Of a DNA stretch of 64,000 bases, positions 16,750 through 25,316 are shown in pieces. A model generated the notes under the pieces. The model did no database searches, was not told the DNA's origin, and saw only the letters and a list, made by a program, of their open reading frames with translations. Position numbers and translations under genes: made by a program. The DNA lies in NCBI RefSeq assembly GCF_050916235.1, contig NZ_CP104854.1, positions 1,674,001 through 1,738,000 on the forward strand, given 5' to 3'. This stretch comes from Maridesulfovibrio sp050916235. Lineage in GTDB: Bacteria > Desulfobacterota > Desulfovibrionia > Desulfovibrionales > Desulfovibrionaceae. Every line of letters starts with the position of its first letter. The first letter of the stretch is position 1.

Positions 16750-17322
16750 TTAGCTTAAATGCTCTGCCTCCATCATACTTTTAAATTGCTGTACAATTTC
16801 AGCCCCCACTCCTGCAGCCTCAAAAACAGCAGCCGAAAAACTTACAGGAGCTGTGCCAGGGGCGGTTATCACACGATTTTCGAAAACCACAGGCCTGCCT
16901 GGACAAAAATGTTCATCTCCGGAATATCCATCTGCATTCTGTGACAAGTAATCAAGAGCATGAGTAGTATGCGGGTTAGAATTCAAAAGACCTGAACGAG
17001 CCAGTGCAAGCACTCCGCCGCAAATGCCTGCGACAATTCCACCTCTTGAATAATAATCTGCAAGCAAATCAGGTACAGCAGACGAGTCTTCAGACTCCCA
17101 TGAAGTTCCACCGATAACGGCTACCACCTCGGGACCCCATCCGACAACTTCATCAATCTTATTTGAAACAACAACATCAAGCCCACCCAAAGACTTGAGC
17201 GGTCCTGTTTCAGGAGCAAAAAAACAAATATCAAGACCATAATACTGTCTACCGGTCCCAGCTATAAGACCATACTCCCAATCCGCAAACCCCTGTGTAA
17301 GAATAATCGCCACTTTTGCCAC
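16750..17322 (-). CDS. DJ-1/PfpI family protein
   Basis: 190 residues of the DJ-1/PfpI class I glutamine amidotransferase-like fold. The nucleophile elbow is AGICGGVLALARSGLL with Cys near residue 100, preceded by EVVAVIGGTSWE. The early Glu (DWEYGLIAG, near residue 16) matches the acidic partner of the catalytic cysteine. Members act as deglycases, chaperones or hydratases. The exact activity here cannot be told. Confidence 0.88.
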   Translation of the reverse strand: MAKVAIILTQGFADWEYGLIAGTGRQYYGLDICFFAPETGPLKSLGGLDVVVSNKIDEVVGWGPEVVAVIGGTSWESEDSSAVPDLLADYYSRGGIVAGICGGVLALARSGLLNSNPHTTHALDYLSQNADGYSGDEHFCPGRPVVFENRVITAPGTAPVSFSAAVFEAAGVGAEIVQQFKSMMEAEHLS

Positions 17323-17358
17323 AAAAACTCCTGTAGTTGTTAACTATTCATAAAAAAC

Positions 17359-18078
17359 TTAGCTAGACCGTGCAAGCGGCAACTTCCGCCCAAGCCAGAT
17401 CCCCTTCTCGCCCAAAACAGCCTCGTATGCCCAACACTCCACACCGGCATCCAGTGCTTTGTAAAACAGCTCCGCATATTCAGGGTCTATAAAATCTGCC
17501 GGACCGAAACAATTCCCATCATTGCGCTGCACCAAAAAGAACAATGCGACCCGATCCCCCTTTGCCGCAAGATCCATCAACTCAACCAGATGCTTGCGAC
17601 CGCGCTCGGTCTGGGCATCCGGAAAACAGGCCACGCAGTCCTCAACCAGAGTCACGTTCTTGCATTCAACCCACAGTGCGGGGAGCTTACCGGACTCGTC
17701 TAGGAAAAGACCGTCCAATCTGCTGTTACCCACCTTGGCCTCGCGTCTGAGAAAGGCATAACAGTCCGCTTCACGGAGCTGCCCGGCTTCAAATGCGAGC
17801 TGCAGCATTCGGTTAGGAACGGCGGTATTGACCCCGACCATCTCCCCCTGCGGCATGACCGCCTCAAGGGTCCACTTCAACTTGCGATCAGGATTCGCAG
17901 CCGGAGAAATGAATATTTCCTGCCCGGAGCGCAACAACCCCAGCATTGAACCGGTATTATTCGTATGCACTCCCACGACACAGCCATCAAGCTCCGCCTC
18001 CACTGTAAATCTCTTATAGCGACGAATAAAAACCGCCCTTCGGCATCCTTCTGCAAATCCTATCAACGGCTCAGACAT
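17359..18078 (-). CDS. sfsA: SfsA family DNA/RNA nuclease-like protein
   Basis: 239 residues matching SfsA: FIRRYKRFTVEAELDG, HTNNTGSMLGLL, PNRMLQLAFEAGQL, SRLDGLFLDE and WVECKNVTLVEDCVACFPDAQTERGRKHL (broken: the core is WVECKNVTL). The fold combines an OB-like part with a PD-(D/E)XK core. The historic name is sugar fermentation stimulation protein; the true role is uncertain. It lies 36 bp upstream of the DJ-1 gene on the same strand. Confidence 0.95.
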   Translation of the reverse strand: MSEPLIGFAEGCRRAVFIRRYKRFTVEAELDGCVVGVHTNNTGSMLGLLRSGQEIFISPAANPDRKLKWTLEAVMPQGEMVGVNTAVPNRMLQLAFEAGQLREADCYAFLRREAKVGNSRLDGLFLDESGKLPALWVECKNVTLVEDCVACFPDAQTERGRKHLVELMDLAAKGDRVALFFLVQRNDGNCFGPADFIDPEYAELFYKALDAGVECWAYEAVLGEKGIWLGRKLPLARSS

Positions 18079-18304
18079 TCCCGATTATCCTTGAACTATT
18101 TGATTTTATATAAAACAAAGCTCCACACTCTACGGACTCCATATGCCTTTTTAATTCAGACTGTTTCTTGAACACTTCTATTTTTTCACTCATCCGTCAA
18201 CCGTACCTCCCAACCCCCGAACGGACGCCCTGACATGGGAGTGAAACCCTTGTTTGACAATGATTTTCATACCATCGGGGACGGCTGTTGGACGGTAAAA
18301 CCCC

Positions 18305-18333
18305 TTGACGAATCACCGGGTATCTGGAATATC
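18305..18333 (+). promoter_or_regulatory. candidate promoter for the dsr operon
   Basis: TTGACG (18305-18310) and AATATC (18328-18333) are 17 bp apart, upstream of the RsbRD-like gene and dsrMKJOP. The -10 match is modest. The gap 18079-18468 (390 bp) holds this, the dyad at 18343 and the hairpin at 18403; no gene is seen in it. Confidence 0.4.
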
Positions 18334-18342
18334 GTCCTGTTA

Positions 18343-18355
18343 GTCACAGTGTGAC
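18343..18355. promoter_or_regulatory. perfect 13-bp dyad near the dsr promoter
   Basis: GTCACA-G-TGTGAC has 6-bp arms around one base, about 10 bp after the candidate -10. The half site TGTGAC recalls CRP/FNR-family half sites but spacing and orientation differ from the usual TGTGA-N6-TCACA. The regulator is unknown. Confidence 0.4.
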
Positions 18356-18402
18356 AAAATTCACTTTTTCGGCTCGAACAAGAGAGCCACAACAGATTTC
18401 CG

Positions 18403-18430
18403 AGCCCCGAATCAGGCTTTGTGCGGGGCT
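18403..18430 (+). terminator. leader hairpin before the dsr operon
   Basis: AGCCCCG and CGGGGCT form a 7-bp GC-rich stem with a 14-nt loop, followed by TTTGAAATTTATTATTG. It lies 38 bp before the first gene. It may be an attenuator, a processing or stability hairpin, or the end of an upstream transcript. Confidence 0.45.
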
Positions 18431-18468
18431 TTGAAATTTATTATTGTTTACAAAACAGGTACTTAAAA

Positions 18469-18999
18469 ATGAGTCTTGTACAAAAATTGTCGGAAAGAAA
18501 AAAAGATCTGGCAGCAAAATGGTTTGAGCTTGTCCTTTCCACCTACCCCAGGGAAACTCAGGCGGTATGGAAAAGCAACAACGACAAATTCACCAACCCT
18601 GTCGGAATCACAATCAAAAAGGTCACTGGAGAACTTTATGACCTTATCCTGCAGTGGAAAAGTGCCGACGAAATTGCCAAGTCCCTTGACGAACTGATCA
18701 GAATCAGGGCCGTTCAGGACTTTGCCCCATCCAAAGCTTTAAGTTTTGTCTTCCTTTTCAAGAAACTCCTGAGAGACGAGTTCATGGATGAATTGAGACA
18801 GGAAGGCAAACTTGATGAGTTGCTCGCGTTCGAAGCCCGGATTGATAATCTGGGACTGATCGCGTTCGACATCTATACCAAGAATAGGGATTTGATTACG
18901 CAGATGAGAATTGAAGAGGTCAAAAGATCTCATCACATGCTCCGTCGGCGGGTCAACGAAATCGAGGACGCTTCGGCCAAAGGGGCCGGACAGGTGTAG
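18469..18999 (+). CDS. RsbRD N-terminal-like protein upstream of dsrM
   Basis: 176 residues from the ATG at 18469, with AGGT placed about 8 bp before it; a GTG at 18421 would lie inside the leader hairpin and is less likely. The protein is all-helical (LSERKKDLAAKWFELVLSTYP, then GELYDLILQW, ELIRIRAVQDFAPSKALSFVF), a pattern matching the RsbRD_N (RsbT co-antagonist N-terminal) domain. The family's globin-like fold is a sensor or binding module in stressosome proteins. Here it stands alone and starts the transcription unit with dsrMKJOP, 47 bp before dsrM, so a role in sensing or assembly for that complex is an inference. Confidence 0.8.
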   Translation: MSLVQKLSERKKDLAAKWFELVLSTYPRETQAVWKSNNDKFTNPVGITIKKVTGELYDLILQWKSADEIAKSLDELIRIRAVQDFAPSKALSFVFLFKKLLRDEFMDELRQEGKLDELLAFEARIDNLGLIAFDIYTKNRDLITQMRIEEVKRSHHMLRRRVNEIEDASAKGAGQV

Positions 19000-19046
19000 T
19001 GGCCGGCTTCCCCTGGAAGCCAAACGTGTAAGCGAGGTGAAGGTAG

Positions 19047-20042
19047 ATGAACGCTTTGTACTCACTCGTTTTAGTTTTTGCCCTGGTGCTTATCGCACTC
19101 TTCGGAGTCGGGACAGCGCATATGGCAGGACTGTTCGGCACTTTGCTACCGTATGTAGCAGTTGCCGTATTTCTGGTGGGTTTTTCCCGCCGGATAATCG
19201 GCTGGGCAAAAAGCCCGGTTCCTTTCCGTATCCCGACCACGGGCGGTCAGCAGAAGTCCCTGGACTTCATCCAGCATGACCGTTTTGACAACCCCGTGAC
19301 TCCGGGTCAGACTTTTATTCGTATGGTTCTTGAAATCTGCTGTTTCCGTTCCCTTTTCAGGAACACAACTGCAGCTCTCAAGGACGGAAGAGTAACTTAC
19401 GCCTCATCCAAATGGCTGTGGCTCTTTTCACTGCTCTTCCACTACTCATTCCTGCTCATCGTGATCAGGCACATGAGACTTTTCTTTGAGCCGGTACCCG
19501 CATGTATCGGTTTTGTGGAAATGATCGACGGGATCATGCAGATCGGCGTACCCAGACTGTACATGTCCGACCTGCTCATTCTGGCCGGTCTGGGCTTCCT
19601 GCTCGGACGCAGACTGAAAGACCCCAAAATCCGTTACATTTCTCTTGTAACCGACTATTTCCCTCTGCTTCTCATCATCGGTATTGCCCTTTCCGGTATC
19701 TACATGCGCTACTTTGCACACGTTGATATCGTGGCCATCAAGAAGCTGACCATGGGTCTCGTAACCTTCAGCCCCGTAATCCCCGAAGGCGTCAGTGTGG
19801 TATTCTTCATCCACCTGTTCCTGGTTTGCGTGCTGCTGGTCTACTTCCCCTTCAGCAAGCTGATGCACATGGGCGGCGTATTCCTGTCTCCGACCAGAAA
19901 CATGCCCAACGATACCCGTATCAGGCATCACGAAAACCCCTGGAACGATCCCAACATCAAGCCCCACAGCTATGCGGCTTATGAAGACGAGTTCAGGGAT
20001 GTAATGATTGAAGCGGGTCTCCCGGTGGAAAAAGAGGCATAG
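19047..20042 (+). CDS. dsrM: DsrM, membrane cytochrome b subunit of the DsrMKJOP complex
   Basis: 331 residues with about six hydrophobic segments. It is a NarI-like diheme cytochrome b; candidate axial histidines lie in LFHYSFLLIVIRHMRLF and in FIHLFLVCVLLVYFPFSKLMHMGG (key parts only). A conserved C-terminal tail NDTRIRHHENPWNDP precedes the cytoplasmic end. DsrM exchanges electrons with menaquinone and pairs with DsrK. Start ATG is preceded by GAGGTGAAGG. Confidence 0.96.
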   Translation: MNALYSLVLVFALVLIALFGVGTAHMAGLFGTLLPYVAVAVFLVGFSRRIIGWAKSPVPFRIPTTGGQQKSLDFIQHDRFDNPVTPGQTFIRMVLEICCFRSLFRNTTAALKDGRVTYASSKWLWLFSLLFHYSFLLIVIRHMRLFFEPVPACIGFVEMIDGIMQIGVPRLYMSDLLILAGLGFLLGRRLKDPKIRYISLVTDYFPLLLIIGIALSGIYMRYFAHVDIVAIKKLTMGLVTFSPVIPEGVSVVFFIHLFLVCVLLVYFPFSKLMHMGGVFLSPTRNMPNDTRIRHHENPWNDPNIKPHSYAAYEDEFRDVMIEAGLPVEKEA

Positions 20043-20103
20043 GAATCCATTACAGGATTTAATGTCGCTTAGACCTTAACATACCTTTTGATGAGGAGTT
20101 AAC

Positions 20104-21711
20104 ATGGCTAACCTCCCAAAAGCTGATGAGCTATTCAAAAGCATCAACTATACGCCACCGTCCACAGGCTGGATGGATACCCCGGTTAATACAGCTCCGG
20201 GTAACTGGTGTTATCCTGCAAAGGCAGAGAAACTCGAGTATTTAGGTTTCCCCAACCCACGTGAATGGTCTCCTGAAGACGTGGACTGGAAACTTCCCGA
20301 AAACTGGCAGGACATTGTCCACCAGGGCTTTAAAGAAAGACTCGACAAGTACCGTTCACTCAAAGTGTTCATGGACATCTGTGTTCGTTGCGGCGCATGT
20401 GCTGACAAGTGCCACTTCTTCATCGGTTCCGGTGATCCCAAGAACATGCCCGTCCTGCGTGCGGAACTGATGCGTTCCATCTACCGCAAGGACTTCACCA
20501 TGGCCGGTAAAATCCTGTCCACCCTTACCGGGTCCAGGGTTATGACCGAAGATGTTCTCAAAGAGTGGTTCATCTACTTCTATCAGTGCACCGAGTGCCG
20601 CCGTTGTTCCCTGTTCTGCCCCTACGGCATCGACACAGCGGAAATCACCATGATGGCACGTGAACTGCTGCACCTTTGCGGTGTGAACATCAACTGGATC
20701 CTCGAGCCGGTTTCCAACTGTAACCGCACCGGTAACCACCTCGGTATCCAGCCCCACGCATTCAAAGACATCGTTGAATTCCTGGTCGATGACATCGAGG
20801 AAATCACCGGTAAACGCATCCACGTTCCCATGAACGAAAAGGGCCATGAAGTTCTCTTCATCACCCCTTCCGGTGACGTTTTCGCTGATCCCGGCATCTA
20901 CACCTTCATGGGTTACCTGATGCTCTTCGATCACATCGGACTCGACTACACCCTGTCCACCTACGCATCTGAAGGCGGTAACTTCGGTCTGTTCACTTCT
21001 GCAGACATGATGAAGAAACTCAACGCCAAGATGTACGCCGAAGCAAAACGCCTCGGTTCCAAGTGGATTCTGGGCGGTGAGTGCGGCCACATGTGGCGTG
21101 TCATCAACCAGTACATGGATACCATGAACGGTCCCGCTGAATTCCTCGGAGTTCCCAAGAGCCCCATCACCGGTACCGTGTTCGAAAGCGCACGTCAGAC
21201 CAAGATGGTTCACATTACCGAGTTTACTGCCGACCTGATGAAGCACAACAAGCTGAAACTCGATCCGAGCAGAAACGATCATATTCGTGCAACCTTCCAT
21301 GATTCCTGTAACCCCGCCCGTGCCATGGGCCTCATGGACGAGCCCCGTTACGTCATCAAGAATGTTGTCAAAAACTTCTTTGAAATGCCCGAGCAGACCA
21401 TCCGTGAGCAGACTTTCTGCTGCGCAGGCGGCTCCGGCCTCAACACTGACGAAATCATGGAAATCCGCATGCGCGGAGGTCTGCCCCGCGGTAACGCACT
21501 TAAAACAGTTCAGGACGAGCACGGTGTAAACATGCTCTCCTGTATCTGTGCAATCGACCGCGCCACCCTGGTACCCCTTGCCAACTACTGGGCTCCCGGC
21601 GTCGACGTCTGCGGTGTTCACGAACTCGTTGGTAACGCGCTCATCATGGATGGCGAAAAAGAAAGGGAAACTGACCTGCGTATGAATCCTCTGCCCGGGA
21701 AGGAGGGGTAA
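20104..21711 (+). CDS. dsrK: DsrK, HdrD-like catalytic iron-sulfur subunit of DsrMKJOP
   Basis: 535 residues. Two 4Fe-4S motifs lie at Cys93/96/99/103 (CVRCGACADKC) and Cys162/165/168/172 (CTECRRCSLFC). The C-terminal CCG domain is marked by TFHDSCNPARAMG and QTFCCAGGSGLN. DsrK is the cytoplasmic subunit related to heterodisulfide reductase and is thought to reduce the DsrC trisulfide/disulfide made during sulfite reduction. Codon use is strongly biased, as expected for a highly expressed gene. dsrM and dsrJ flank it. Confidence 0.97.
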   Translation: MANLPKADELFKSINYTPPSTGWMDTPVNTAPGNWCYPAKAEKLEYLGFPNPREWSPEDVDWKLPENWQDIVHQGFKERLDKYRSLKVFMDICVRCGACADKCHFFIGSGDPKNMPVLRAELMRSIYRKDFTMAGKILSTLTGSRVMTEDVLKEWFIYFYQCTECRRCSLFCPYGIDTAEITMMARELLHLCGVNINWILEPVSNCNRTGNHLGIQPHAFKDIVEFLVDDIEEITGKRIHVPMNEKGHEVLFITPSGDVFADPGIYTFMGYLMLFDHIGLDYTLSTYASEGGNFGLFTSADMMKKLNAKMYAEAKRLGSKWILGGECGHMWRVINQYMDTMNGPAEFLGVPKSPITGTVFESARQTKMVHITEFTADLMKHNKLKLDPSRNDHIRATFHDSCNPARAMGLMDEPRYVIKNVVKNFFEMPEQTIREQTFCCAGGSGLNTDEIMEIRMRGGLPRGNALKTVQDEHGVNMLSCICAIDRATLVPLANYWAPGVDVCGVHELVGNALIMDGEKERETDLRMNPLPGKEG

Positions 21712-21714
21712 CTC

Positions 21715-22092
21715 ATGCATTACGGTGGAAAAATCATTACCGGCCTGGTAATCTTCCTCGGCCTTGTATCCATGCCCTTCTGGTTCAACATCGGCGGAAG
21801 CTTTGAAGAACCCAAGCTGGAACTGCCCAAGAATGCCAAAATCTGTGTTGCGCCTACTGAAAACATGCGCAAAAACCACATGAAGCTTCTTGATCAGTGG
21901 AGAGATATGGCTCTTCGCGATGGCCAGAGAACATACATCAGTGAAAAAGGCGACAAGTACACTATCAGCCTTCAGAACACCTGCATGAACTGCCACACCA
22001 GCAAGCAGGAATTCTGTGACAAGTGCCACGTTGCCGCCAGTGTAACTCCCTACTGCTGGGATTGCCACGTACCTCCCAAGGAGGCAAAATAA
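21715..22092 (+). CDS. dsrJ: DsrJ, periplasmic triheme cytochrome c of DsrMKJOP
   Basis: 125 residues. An uncleaved N-terminal helix (about residues 7-26) anchors it facing the periplasm. Three CxxCH heme sites are at 90-94 (CMNCH), 101-105 (CDKCH) and 114-118 (CWDCH). The segment ICVAPTENMRKNHM with Cys44 matches the conserved region that supplies unusual heme ligation in known DsrJ. It starts three bases after the dsrK stop and its stop overlaps the dsrO start (TAATG). Confidence 0.96.
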   Translation: MHYGGKIITGLVIFLGLVSMPFWFNIGGSFEEPKLELPKNAKICVAPTENMRKNHMKLLDQWRDMALRDGQRTYISEKGDKYTISLQNTCMNCHTSKQEFCDKCHVAASVTPYCWDCHVPPKEAK

Positions 22093-22874
22093 TGAAACAG
22101 AGTAGAAGAAACTTCCTTAAGTTTGCAGGTCTCTCTGCAGCAGGACTTTGCCTCGCTCCCAATGCCGTAATGGCATCCGGAGCAGGAACAGGTACCGGTG
22201 CCCACGGTGCTGTCAATGAAACCGCTCTCCACGCCAAGCGCTGGGCCATGGTCATTGACACCCGCAAACTCAACACTGAAGAAGCAATTGATGCTCTTGC
22301 TGAAACCTGCCACCACATCCACAACGTTCCCAAGATCGATTCAGATCAGAACATCAAATGGCTGTGGTCCGGCACTTACAGCGAAACATTTACTGAGCAG
22401 GAGAACAACTTCCCCTCAGAAGCTCAGGAAAAAAACAGGTTCCCGCTTCTGTGCAACCACTGCCAGAATCCTTCCTGTGTTCGCGTCTGCCCCACCAAGG
22501 CAACCTTCAAGCGCCCTGACAACATTGTAGCGATGGACTACCACCGCTGCATCGGCTGCCGTTACTGTATGGCTGCCTGTCCCTTCGGCGCAAGAAGCTT
22601 CAACTTCATGGATCCCAGAACCCATCTCGATATGGACAAGATCAACATGAAGTTCCCCACCCGCATGCGCGGTGTTGTGGAAAAATGCAACTTCTGCGTT
22701 GAGCGTCTGGCAGTCGGCGAAATGCCCGCCTGTGTGGAGAAGTCTGAAGGTGCAATCATATTCGGCGATCTGCAGAACCCTGACTCCGATGTCAGAAAAG
22801 CTCTGCGTGAAAACTTCACCATCCGTAGAAAACCCGCTGCTGGCACCGAGCCCGGCGTGTACTACATTATCTAG
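22092..22874 (+). CDS. dsrO: DsrO, Tat-exported iron-sulfur subunit of DsrMKJOP
   Basis: 260 residues from the ATG overlapping the dsrJ stop. SRRNFLKFAG at residues 4-13 is a twin-arginine signal, followed by a hydrophobic stretch and an Ala-rich cleavage region. Ferredoxin-type clusters are bound by CNHCQNPSCVRVCP, CIGCRYCMAACP and the CNFC...PACVE segment. It belongs to the DMSO-reductase-type electron-transfer subunits and works in the periplasm with DsrP and DsrJ. A start further upstream at 22023 would lie inside dsrJ and destroy the Tat signal position. Confidence 0.96.
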   Translation: MKQSRRNFLKFAGLSAAGLCLAPNAVMASGAGTGTGAHGAVNETALHAKRWAMVIDTRKLNTEEAIDALAETCHHIHNVPKIDSDQNIKWLWSGTYSETFTEQENNFPSEAQEKNRFPLLCNHCQNPSCVRVCPTKATFKRPDNIVAMDYHRCIGCRYCMAACPFGARSFNFMDPRTHLDMDKINMKFPTRMRGVVEKCNFCVERLAVGEMPACVEKSEGAIIFGDLQNPDSDVRKALRENFTIRRKPAAGTEPGVYYII

Positions 22875-22888
22875 GGGGGAAGCTTGAT

Positions 22889-24061
22889 ATGCTCGAAAAA
22901 GCTCTAAGAGGCGGACCGAAGTATTGGGCCTGGATCGGCTTCCTGCTGCTCATAATTGCTTCCGGTTTCTGCGTATATCTGACCCAGCTCAAGGAAGGGA
23001 TGACCATCACCGGTTTGAACCGTGATGTTTCCTGGGGCTTTTATATTGCTCAGTTCACCTACCTCGTCGGTCTCGCCGCATCCGGTGTTATGATCGTACT
23101 GCCTTACTACTTCCATCACTACAAGAAGTTCAAAGGCATGGTAATCATGGGTGAATTCATGGCTATTGCTGCTGTTGTCATGTGTCTCGGTTTCATCATC
23201 GTCGACATCGGGCAGCCCCAGCGTATGCTTAACATCATATTCCATCCGACTCCGAACTCCATCCTCTTCTGGGATATGATCGTTCTGAACGGATACCTTA
23301 TCCTCAACGTGGTAATCGGCTGGACCTGCCTTGAGTGTGAACGTCAGCGCGTGAAGCCCCCCAAATGGGTGAAGCCCCTGATCTACACCTCAATTGTATG
23401 GGCATTCTCCATCCACACTGTTACCGCGTTCCTGTACGCAGGTCTTCCCGGCCGCCACTACTGGCTTACCGCCATCCTGGCTGCCCGATTCCTGGCATCT
23501 GCGTTCTGTTCCGGACCTGCAATTCTGCTGCTGGTTGTATTCGTGGTTCGCAAGATCACCAAATACGATCCGGGCAAATCAGCAATCGGAACCCTTACCA
23601 CCATCATCACTTACGCAATGTGCGTGAACGTTTTCTTCTTCCTGCTTGAAATCTTCACCGCATTCTACTCCGGTATGCCGGGACACATCCACTCCATCGC
23701 CTACCTGTTCGCAGGTAGCCACGGCCACCACGAGCTGGTGCCCTGGATGTGGACTGCTGCAAGCTTCGCTATCCTGAGCCTTGCACTGCTCATCCCGCCC
23801 AAACTGCGTTACAACCAGAAGCTGCTGCCCTGGTCCCTCGCTATCCTCGTTATCGCAACCTGGATCGACAAGGGCCTCGGCCTGCTGATCGGCGGTTTTA
23901 CCCCGAACCCCTTCAACGAGATCACCGTTTACTGGCCCACCGGTAAAGAGCTCATGATCTCCATGATGGTTTACGCTCTCGGCGCACTGACCCTGACTGT
24001 GCTCTACAAGATCGCAACAGACGTCAAGCGCGAACTCGGCGAACTGACCACCCCTGATTAA
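22889..24061 (+). CDS. dsrP: DsrP, NrfD-family membrane subunit of DsrMKJOP
   Basis: 390 residues with about ten transmembrane segments of the NrfD/PsrC type, e.g. GFYIAQFTYLVGLAASGVMI and LEIFTAFYSGMPGHIHS. It is the quinone-interacting membrane partner of DsrO. It is the last gene of the operon and is followed directly by a strong terminator. Confidence 0.96.
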   Translation: MLEKALRGGPKYWAWIGFLLLIIASGFCVYLTQLKEGMTITGLNRDVSWGFYIAQFTYLVGLAASGVMIVLPYYFHHYKKFKGMVIMGEFMAIAAVVMCLGFIIVDIGQPQRMLNIIFHPTPNSILFWDMIVLNGYLILNVVIGWTCLECERQRVKPPKWVKPLIYTSIVWAFSIHTVTAFLYAGLPGRHYWLTAILAARFLASAFCSGPAILLLVVFVVRKITKYDPGKSAIGTLTTIITYAMCVNVFFFLLEIFTAFYSGMPGHIHSIAYLFAGSHGHHELVPWMWTAASFAILSLALLIPPKLRYNQKLLPWSLAILVIATWIDKGLGLLIGGFTPNPFNEITVYWPTGKELMISMMVYALGALTLTVLYKIATDVKRELGELTTPD

Positions 24062-24086
24062 TCTCGGGACAGTTCAACGGAATATT

Positions 24087-24126
24087 AAAAAGACCCGGCT
24101 TCTCGCGAAGTCGGGTCTTTTTTTAT
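24087..24126 (+). terminator. rho-independent terminator of the dsr operon
   Basis: AAAAGACCCGGCTT and AAGTCGGGTCTTTTTTT form a long stem closed by CTCGCG and followed by seven or more T. It ends the dsrMKJOP transcript. Confidence 0.92.
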
Positions 24127-24147
24127 TTGATGCGCTATGCGGAGTTT

Positions 24148-24231
24148 GCCTCCGGCGGCCCTCCGGGGCTAAAACCCTTTTTGTAAAAAGGGTTTTAGAA
24201 TCCCAAAAACCTTTAATAAGCTATCGCTACC
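24148..24231. repeat. modular intergenic repeat, copy 1
   Basis: GCCTCCGGCGGCC is followed by a hairpin of AAAACCCTTTTT and AAAAAGGGTTTT, then GAATCCCAAAAACCTTT and a CTATCGCTAC end. The same modules recur at 27611, 30098, 45827, 46036 (inverted) and 60719. Confidence 0.75.
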
Positions 24232-24349
24232 AGCTCGGGATAAATACTGATATTTAAACGTCAGTTAACGCTCAATCAGCCCGGCAGCTATCGATCAAAA
24301 AAACGACACTTATTGATAAGCGCGAATATCTTTCACACAGAAAGAAAGA

Positions 24350-25012
24350 TTACTTGATGCGCTTGATTCTTGCTCCGTGCTCACGGTCAGGCTCAAGGGC
24401 CAGAACGGAGTCGGCACTGTCAGCAAAGAGTTCAAGAGGATGATGGCTGATTACAAGCACCTGAAAACCCAGACGATGAGAAATGGTGCTGATGAGTTCC
24501 ATGAAACGGGGGACAAGGTCGGGCCGCAGCCAGCAATCCTGTTCATCGAGGACGAGAAACGGGCGATGAGCTTCGGGATTCAGCCGGGAAAGGGCAATCA
24601 GGCGCAGGCCTACCGAAAGGATATTGCAGACCGAACCGCCCTGACCGACCATGATATCTTCTTCCCCACCCTGATTCAGAATCTGGAAATCCACCTGCAG
24701 CTTCTTGTCCCTGACCGAAGCCACCGCCTTGACCTCACGATCCTGTCCGAGAATCTCGCGGATGGCATGGGTCAGGTTGGTCTCCAGTTCGCTGAGCAGT
24801 TCGCCGAACAGGGCAGTGGAAAGCTCTTCCAGACGGGTTGAGGCTATGGGAGCCAGCTGCAGGAACTCGTCCACCTTGCGACTCTCTTCCAGAAGGGAAC
24901 TCCAATCCTCAACTCTTGCGGATGCGCGCGCGGTCAGGCGGTCTGCCCTGCGTTCCAGGGATTCAATGGTAGGGAGCCCGGCTTCCAGCACGCTAGTTAC
25001 CGCCCTGCTCAA
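24350..25012 (-). CDS. SMC/Rad50-like ATPase, C-terminal half (split protein)
   Basis: 220 residues carrying only the second half of an ABC-type ATPase head. A coiled-coil N-terminus (residues 1-60, Arg/Glu-rich) leads to GQGGSVCNILSVGLRLIAL (about 123-141), which stands where the signature motif should be. Walker B is FLVLDE with Asp156-Glu157, followed by the D-loop, and the H-loop is VISHHP with His190. There is no Walker A; that motif is on the separate protein at 26246-27586. The start is either TTG at 25012, overlapping the preceding gene by 20 bp, or GTG at 24991 placed one base after its stop. It would bind ATP only by pairing with the N-terminal half. Confidence 0.85.
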   Translation of the reverse strand: MSRAVTSVLEAGLPTIESLERRADRLTARASARVEDWSSLLEESRKVDEFLQLAPIASTRLEELSTALFGELLSELETNLTHAIREILGQDREVKAVASVRDKKLQVDFQILNQGGEEDIMVGQGGSVCNILSVGLRLIALSRLNPEAHRPFLVLDEQDCWLRPDLVPRFMELISTISHRLGFQVLVISHHPLELFADSADSVLALEPDREHGARIKRIK

Positions 25013-25316
25013 GCTTCTGCAGACCTTCCATAATCGATGAAATGTGCGCGCGGTATTCGGCTACAAGACGGGCGTTCTCGGCCCGCTTGGTCTCGAGGAG
25101 ACGGCCCAGTTCTTCGGGATTCGCCGTACCGTACTGCTGGACAGCCTGAGCTTCGAGGTCGGCAAGCTGACGGGCGATGTTGTCCAGATTCTGCTCGGTA
25201 CGGACCTTGTCCTCACGCAGCCGTTCATACTGCCGCTTAAGCTGGTTCAGTTCCTGCTCAAGTCCATTGCCGGGCTGGCCCATGCCGTTGCCGTTCATTC
25301 CATTACCCATTGCCAT
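24993..25316 (-). CDS. short coiled-coil protein of the split Rad50 cassette
   Basis: 107 residues. The N-terminus is a Met/Gly/Asn-rich flexible stretch (MAMGNGMNGNGMGQPGN), and residues 20-105 are heptad-rich helix in two arms (LNQLKRQYERLREDKVRTEQ, then LGRLLETKRAENARLVAEYR) joined near QYGTANPEEL. No enzyme motif is present. It sits between the nuclease gene (14-bp overlap) and the C-terminal ATPase half (20-bp overlap), so it is probably made in step with them and may add a coiled-coil arm or link. The family is not one I recognise. Confidence 0.8.
   Translation of the reverse strand: MAMGNGMNGNGMGQPGNGLEQELNQLKRQYERLREDKVRTEQNLDNIARQLADLEAQAVQQYGTANPEELGRLLETKRAENARLVAEYRAHISSIMEGLQKLEQGGN

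Noticed and set aside
18254..18275. Fur-box-like stretch TTGACAATGATTTTCAT upstream of the dsr unit
   Set aside because: Only about two-thirds of the Fur consensus positions match and no iron-uptake gene is near.
20356..22068. 570-residue open frame on the minus strand over dsrK and dsrJ
   Set aside because: It is the shadow of a highly codon-biased gene: dsrK and dsrJ are certain on the plus strand, and the antisense product has no recognisable domain.
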